A stretch of DNA of 64,000 bases. It comes from Acidobacteriota bacterium. Its GTDB lineage: Bacteria > Acidobacteriota > Blastocatellia > Pyrinomonadales > Pyrinomonadaceae. A program made the position numbers and the translations under genes. The notes beneath the pieces are model-generated. The model was not told where the DNA came from and did no database searches. It saw only the letters and a program-made list of their open reading frames with translations. Numbering within the stretch: the stretch's first letter is position 1; each line of letters opens with the position of its first letter. Where the stretch lies: contig JAOAPY010000008.1 in the NCBI GenBank assembly GCA_025463135.1, forward strand, positions 124,001 to 188,000. Direction: 5' to 3'. Of the stretch, positions 59,507 to 64,000 are shown in pieces.

Positions 59507-60964
59507 CTATTTATTCTCGGGGGCGCCGGTCATGCCCTTCATCGGCATCTGCAATCGACCATCAGCGCCGCTGGTCAGAGCGAGAAACTTTGGATCCGCG
59601 CGCAGGGAATCAAAGACCGCATCGACGCGTGCTTCCATCATCTCTTTTGAGCGCACGGATTGATTGCGTTCGTACTGGTAGAAGTGACGGCGGAGCAGCG
59701 ACAAAGCTTTTTCGCGCTGGCCTGCCTGCGCGTATATTCCGGCAAGGTTGTACGAAGCGGGTAGCAGATTAATATTCGCGCGGGCGATCTTCAGGGCCTG
59801 GTCCTTTTCACCACCGGCAGCCATGAACACGGCCGCAAAAACCAGGTTGTAAGGATCTTTCGGATCGAGAGCCAGGGCCTGCTTCGTATACGCGTTGCCT
59901 TTCGCCGGGTCACCTTCAGAATTCCAATATACCGCCAGGTTGCGATAAGCGAGCGCCAGCGGAAACTCAGCAATCGACTGCTCCATCAATGCTAATCCTT
60001 TTTTGAATTCGCCTTCATGAATCGTGATCTTTCCCAGGCCATGCAGAGCGACGGCTCGCGAAAGCGGATCGGCCTGCATGTTCAAAATGGAATCAAAGGT
60101 CGTTCGCGCCCGGTTCCAATCGCCGATGTGGTGGCGATAGAGTTCACCCAGGTAACGCATGGGAGTCGGGTCGGCGGGATCCATGCGGACCGCCGCCAGG
60201 TAAAGTTTCTCGGCAGTCAGATAACGCGCGCCGATTTCCGCCCGCAGGCCCCGCACCATGGTCTGTTCGATCAACGCGCTCTTCTGGTGGTCGAAAACTG
60301 GAGCGTTTTCGGGAATGCTGCCGACGTCATTTACGCCCAGCTTCTTCAGTTCCCTGGCGGCGTCCTTTGCTTTCTTCGGAAACATGCACTTCTCGACCGC
60401 GACGGATTGAAAGAGTTTAATGGCCGCGGCACTATCACCGGCCTTCGCTTTTTCTTTGCCCTCTTTCAATTCCGCGTCGATTGCGGTCTCGCGTTGTTTG
60501 AATTCACTCTCAACCAGCTTTTCGACCTGCTCGGCTTTGAGAAAGTTGTTCTTACCCTCGGCCTTGTTGATGACCGCGCCGTCCGGCCTGGCCAGCACAG
60601 CCACCGGCGGCTTCGCATCCCCCAAAACTTTCTGGACGTCGGGCACGCGATAGTCTGCCACCTTCATCGAAACACACTGCGCGGCGTATAAAGAAAGCGG
60701 GCGCGAAGTTAGCAGGCTGGATTTTTTTAACTCATCCTGCGTGGCCGGAAACCAATAGAGAACCAGTCCCTGGGCAGCAGCGTCTTTGGCGGTCCAATTT
60801 TTCCACGGGACGTAATAGACCTCGGGCTTCGCGCCCCCACCGCCGCCGCCGGACATGCCACCAACACCGCCGCCGCCTCCTCCACCACATGTGGCCCAGG
60901 TTGATTGCACGGAAAAGAGAACCAATAAGAGAACGGCGCAGAGGCGAGTAGTTGATGTTTTCAT
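59507..60964 (-). CDS. exported glycine-rich TPR protein
   Basis: This 485-residue protein has a signal peptide (LCAVLLLVLFSVQSTWA), a glycine run (TCGGGGGGGVGGMSGGGGGG) and a ~110-residue domain (YYVPWKNWTAKDAAAQGLVL; PVAVLARPDGAVINKAEGKN) that recalls thioredoxin-like folds without a CxxC. TPR repeats follow (RYLTAEKLYLAAVRMDPADP; ALAYRNLAVYWNSEGDPAKG; YNLAGIYAQAGQREKALSLL). The frame continues to 61144, but the ATG at 60964 starts the signal peptide. Function is unknown. Confidence 0.8.
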   Translation of the reverse strand: MKTSTTRLCAVLLLVLFSVQSTWATCGGGGGGGVGGMSGGGGGGAKPEVYYVPWKNWTAKDAAAQGLVLYWFPATQDELKKSSLLTSRPLSLYAAQCVSMKVADYRVPDVQKVLGDAKPPVAVLARPDGAVINKAEGKNNFLKAEQVEKLVESEFKQRETAIDAELKEGKEKAKAGDSAAAIKLFQSVAVEKCMFPKKAKDAARELKKLGVNDVGSIPENAPVFDHQKSALIEQTMVRGLRAEIGARYLTAEKLYLAAVRMDPADPTPMRYLGELYRHHIGDWNRARTTFDSILNMQADPLSRAVALHGLGKITIHEGEFKKGLALMEQSIAEFPLALAYRNLAVYWNSEGDPAKGNAYTKQALALDPKDPYNLVFAAVFMAAGGEKDQALKIARANINLLPASYNLAGIYAQAGQREKALSLLRRHFYQYERNQSVRSKEMMEARVDAVFDSLRADPKFLALTSGADGRLQMPMKGMTGAPENK

Positions 60965-61162
60965 GGTGCAAAGGTGTAGCAAAGGAGCGTGCCCGCTACA
61001 AGGGGTTTCGAAGTGTTGACAACAGTTTAGTCTGTGCCGATGGAAAGTTCCCGATGTCATTCTCACCAGAATGATAGGTTGCTCCCACCTTAGTGTTGAG
61101 AACTCAGGGCGGGGTTGCCCACACTCCCAGGCTTCCCAGCGCAAGAAGGAAATTCGACCCGG

Positions 61163-62113
61163 TTACATCTTCGCCGCCTTAAAGCCGGCCACCCGTTTTT
61201 CGAACGGCCCTGTGTCCTTCTTTTCTTCTTTGCCCTTGGCAATGGCCAGGTCGGCTGTCTTGAATGCTTCTTCCTTGCGCCCGGCATTGAACAGGATGAT
61301 CGCCTTGTTTCGCAGATTGTCGTAAGTCTCCTGGATCTTGATCGACTTATCGATCCAGGCCACGGCGTCATCCCATTTGCCATCACCCGCATAGGCCCCG
61401 GCTACCTGCATGGGAATATTCCAGTCAGTGGGGTTAGCGGCGATCGCCGCATCCACTTTGCCGTGCCATAACGCCTCAACGTTCGGCACTTCAACAGTGA
61501 AGGGGACGCGCACTTTCTCCCAACGCAGGACCACTTGCGCGGTATTCGGGCTCACCACCGGGATGCTGTACTCCAACCATTCCTGGTTCTCAGCCACCCA
61601 CTCCGGCTTGACCTTGATGCGCAGCGTATCCTTCGACGCGTCATAATTGAAGCTGCCCCACTGGTTCGCATCATTGTTAAAAACGAGCGTCCACTCTTCT
61701 TTAGTGGGAATTGTATGCAGGCTGTACTTACCCGCTGCCAGCTTCTGGCCATTGACTAAGACATCATCGGTAATTTCGAATCTGGTGGCTTCGTTCGCTC
61801 CGGCGCGCCAGACGTGGCCCCAGGGAACGATAGGAGCGCCCTTGGGCCGCGTAGTTTGGTTGTCGAGCGTAGCTTCGCCTTTAGTCTCAGCCTGTGAAGG
61901 AAGAGGCTCACCCCAAATCACCCGGCCTTTAACACCAGGCCGATGATAGGTGACGGTAACATCCGTGACGCCGACTGTTTGCATCACGCTCGCCTTTTGG
62001 CTCGGACGCGGAAAGCGCATCTGGACAGCCTGCGCCGAAGCGTACTGGGCCGCACCGGCGACCAGCAACAAGAATGCGAAACCGCAAGTGTAGAAATGTT
62101 TTCGGGAAATCAT
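61163..62113 (-). CDS. DUF2911 family secreted protein
   Basis: In this 316-residue protein a signal peptide (FAFLLLVAGAAQYASAQA) is followed by the DUF2911 core: VTVTYHRPGVKGRVIWGEPL, VPWGHVWRAGANEATRFEIT, LAAGKYSLHTIPTKEEWTLV and FNYDASKDTLRIKVKP. The C-terminal ~90 residues are TPR-like (AYAGDGKWDDAVAWIDKSIK; AIILFNAGRKEEAFKTADLA). A GAGGAG ribosome site nine bases upstream of the ATG supports the start. DUF2911 proteins are common secreted proteins in Bacteroidota and Acidobacteriota with no known function. Confidence 0.92.
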   Translation of the reverse strand: MISRKHFYTCGFAFLLLVAGAAQYASAQAVQMRFPRPSQKASVMQTVGVTDVTVTYHRPGVKGRVIWGEPLPSQAETKGEATLDNQTTRPKGAPIVPWGHVWRAGANEATRFEITDDVLVNGQKLAAGKYSLHTIPTKEEWTLVFNNDANQWGSFNYDASKDTLRIKVKPEWVAENQEWLEYSIPVVSPNTAQVVLRWEKVRVPFTVEVPNVEALWHGKVDAAIAANPTDWNIPMQVAGAYAGDGKWDDAVAWIDKSIKIQETYDNLRNKAIILFNAGRKEEAFKTADLAIAKGKEEKKDTGPFEKRVAGFKAAKM

Positions 62114-62228
62114 GGTGTGTCTCCTCTATGATGATTGACACCGCATTATCGATCTGATCGGTACTTAACGCCAACAATGCGGGAGCAGCTTAGTATCTGA
62201 TTGGGGAGCAAAAGTTTTCGCCTGTCTG

Positions 62229-62327
62229 GGTAGTGGGTCAGTTTGTTGTCCGATAAGCTTTAGCTTGTCGTAACGCTGCGACAAACTAAAGTTTGTCGGA
62301 CATTTGCCGCGAAACTGACCCACTCCC
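62229..62327 (-). mobile_element. MITE-like element, copy D (99 bp), reversed
   Basis: It has the same terminal repeats (GGTAGTGGGTCAGTTT; AAACTGACCCACTCCC) but lies in the opposite orientation to copies A-C, with CGATAAGCTTTAGCTTGTCG first and GACAAACTAAAGTTTGTC second. The flanks GCCTGTCTG and GACTGTCTG share eight of nine bases, the clearest target-site duplication of the family. Confidence 0.85.
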
Positions 62328-62345
62328 GACTGTCTGTATCACCTT

Positions 62346-62424
62346 GCGATTGCGGAATTTGAGACTTCGGATTCCTGATCGCTTTAGTTCAATCAGCAGT
62401 CTGAATTCGAAAATCCCAAATCGC
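62346..62424. repeat. imperfect inverted repeat
   Basis: GCGATTGCGGAATTTGAGAC T (62346-62366) and AGTCTGAATTCGAAAATCCC AAATCGC (62398-62424) are imperfect reverse complements with a length difference. It lies downstream of the M13 peptidase gene. Confidence 0.55.
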
Positions 62425-62440
62425 GGGTCGCAAGCGCGCT

Positions 62441-64000
62441 TTACCAGATTTGGCAACGGTCCTTCTGGACACGCACCATCGCATCGCTTGCTTTGCATTG
62501 AAACGCTTCTGCGAACTGCGTCATGTTCGACAGCGGTCCATTCACGCGAAACTTGTTCAGCGGATGCGGATCAGTGGCGGCGATTAGCCGCGCCAGCTCC
62601 GGGCGCATATTGGTGGCCCAGCCGCGCGCATAGCCAAGAAAGAAACGCTGTTCGGGCGTGAAGCCGTCGATCACTACTCGCGGTTTGCCTACCTGTGATT
62701 TCTGGAAGGCAGCGTAGGCGACAACCAGACCGCCGAGGTCGGCAATGGATTCGCCCACCACCAGCTTGCCGTTCATGTTCAGACCCTTTTCAACTTCAAA
62801 GCTGCTGAACTGATCGATGACGCACTGGGCACGCTCTTTAAAGGACTTGAGATCGTCGTCGGTCCACCAGTTGGCGAGATTGCCGGTCGCATCGAACTGT
62901 CGCCCCTGATCGTCAAAACCGTGCGTCATTTCATGTCCAATCACAGCACCGATGCCGCCATAGTTAAAGGCATCGTCCGCGGCGGCGTCGAAGAATGGCG
63001 GCTGCAAAATGCCCGCCGGGAAAACGATCTCGTTGATCTGTGGGTTGTAGTAAGCATTCAGGGTTGGAGGCGACATGCCCCACTCCATCCTGTCAACCGG
63101 CTGGCCAATCTTATCGAGGTCGCGACGGTTCTCGTAAGCATTGACGCGAATGCGATTGCCGACAAAGGACGAGCGGTCTACTTGCAGCGAAGAATAGTCG
63201 CGCCACTTGTCGGGGTAGCCGATCTTATTCAGGAAGGCATCGAGTTTGACAGTAGCCTGCTTACGTGTGGGTTCACTCATCCAACTCAAAGTTGAGATGT
63301 CGCTCTTCAAAGCGGCCTCGAGGTTGCGCACCATTTCGAGAGCGCGTGCTTTGGCTGCCGGCGGAAACGCGGTCTTCACATAAACTTCGCCGAGCGCCTC
63401 ACCCAGCGCTCCGTCGGTGCCGGAAACGCAACGCTTCCAGCGGGGCAGGTTTTCCTTTCTGCCCTGCAGGACCTTTCCTTTGAAGTTGAAATCTTCATCA
63501 ACAAATTTCGACGACAGGGCGGCCGCACTGGCGTTGATCAGATGCCACCGCAGATACGTCTGCCAATCAGACAGTGGCGTTGTGGTTAACCACTGCCCCA
63601 TTCCCGTGAAGAAATTCGGCGTGGCCACGTTGACATCGGTTTTCTGTTTCAGGCCGACGTTTTGAAAGTAGTTCGGCCAATCGAAACCAGGAGCAACGTC
63701 CTTCATCTGGACCATCGTCATGCGATGATAAAGCTTTTCCGGATCGCGCAACTCAACGCGGGTCAGTGAAGCTTCAGCGAATTTGGTTTCCACGGCCAGG
63801 ATGGTCTGGGCGTTAGCGGCAGCTTTGGCAGGATCGTCACCCATCAACTCGAGCATTTTCGCGACGTGCTTAACGTATTCGTCGCGAACCTTTGCTTTGT
63901 CAGCGGCCAGGTAGTAGTCGCGATCGGGGAGTCCGAGTCCGCCCTGACTCACACTTTCGGTAACTTCAGCGCTGTTCTTGAAATCCTGGGTCGCGCCCGA
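62441..64000 (-). CDS. M13 family metallopeptidase, N-terminus beyond window
   Basis: The frame is open from 64000 to the stop at 62441, so 519 residues of the C-terminal part are visible. SQGGLGLPDRDYYL begins the recognisable segment. The neprilysin/PepO zinc site is VIGHEMTHGFDDQGRQFDAT (HExxH), the third ligand and Asp are in VVGESIADLGGLVVAY, substrate-binding NAYYNPQINEIVFPAGIL is present, and the protein ends with the family's CQIW. It is a zinc endopeptidase of oligopeptides, usually exported or membrane-anchored. The missing start lies to the right. Confidence 0.95.
   Translation of the reverse strand, partial: SGATQDFKNSAEVTESVSQGGLGLPDRDYYLAADKAKVRDEYVKHVAKMLELMGDDPAKAAANAQTILAVETKFAEASLTRVELRDPEKLYHRMTMVQMKDVAPGFDWPNYFQNVGLKQKTDVNVATPNFFTGMGQWLTTTPLSDWQTYLRWHLINASAAALSSKFVDEDFNFKGKVLQGRKENLPRWKRCVSGTDGALGEALGEVYVKTAFPPAAKARALEMVRNLEAALKSDISTLSWMSEPTRKQATVKLDAFLNKIGYPDKWRDYSSLQVDRSSFVGNRIRVNAYENRRDLDKIGQPVDRMEWGMSPPTLNAYYNPQINEIVFPAGILQPPFFDAAADDAFNYGGIGAVIGHEMTHGFDDQGRQFDATGNLANWWTDDDLKSFKERAQCVIDQFSSFEVEKGLNMNGKLVVGESIADLGGLVVAYAAFQKSQVGKPRVVIDGFTPEQRFFLGYARGWATNMRPELARLIAATDPHPLNKFRVNGPLSNMTQFAEAFQCKASDAMVRVQKDRCQIW

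Larger units (their letters stand above)
62114..62440. other. 327-base intergenic region with repeats
   Basis: It holds MITE copy D (62229-62327) and an imperfect inverted repeat (62346-62424). The remaining ~115 bases before the DUF2911 gene presumably contain its promoter, but no -35/-10 pair was convincing. Confidence 0.6.

Overview
The window looks like chromosomal DNA of an uncultured or little-studied Acidobacteriota, most likely class Blastocatellia (inference). The grounds are the protein families together: many secreted TPR and HEAT-repeat proteins, M13, M28 and M48 peptidases, a DUF2911 protein, Asn/Ser-rich secreted proteins, and PrsK-like two-component genes. Intergenic spaces are also unusually rich in palindromic repeats. 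I saw no rRNA, tRNA, CRISPR array, prophage or complete insertion sequence.

0-13 kb, almost all on the minus strand: a secreted TPR protein cut by the window edge, a PIN-toxin/antitoxin pair, a class III nucleotide cyclase broken by a one-base frameshift behind lepA, two small exported proteins, an Fe-S metallo-beta-lactamase-fold protein, a sigma-54 response regulator with its histidine kinase, an inositol-monophosphatase-family gene, and a PLP decarboxylase coupled to a cupin.

13-28 kb: an aldo/keto reductase and a DUF962 protein, then a DNA-processing block. The block holds a MutH-family endonuclease (minus strand) and, on the plus strand, a PolB-like 3'-5' exonuclease, rmuC, a large AddB-like nuclease, a TIR-domain gene, two small uncharacterised genes and an AddA-like helicase-nuclease. 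The TIR gene overlaps the AddB-like gene by 8 bases. The three-gene insert inside this recombination operon is the best candidate here for an undescribed (defence-type) system.

28-46 kb: exported proteins, uvrC, an M48 peptidase fused to a propeller-like region, a PfkB sugar kinase, a flavin reductase, a dienelactone hydrolase, two exported amidohydrolases, a methyltransferase and a threonine/serine dehydratase. 46-48 kb is a toxin-antitoxin patch: a lone BrnA-like gene, a VapBC-type pair and a decayed module.

48-64 kb: an MHS-type transporter, a phosphotransferase of the hydroxyurea/aminoglycoside type and an M28 peptidase. A regulatory run follows on the plus strand: an ECF sigma factor, a zinc anti-sigma factor, two HEAT-repeat proteins, a TPR protein and a Fis-type HTH protein. 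The window ends with a glycine-rich TPR protein, a DUF2911 protein and an M13 peptidase that runs off the right edge.

At least ten dispersed palindromic repeat families sit between genes. One is a 98-99 bp MITE-like element with four copies, 16-bp terminal inverted repeats and probable target-site duplications. Several of these repeats supply false or shifted start codons and C-terminal tails to neighbouring reading frames; starts were chosen with this in mind.
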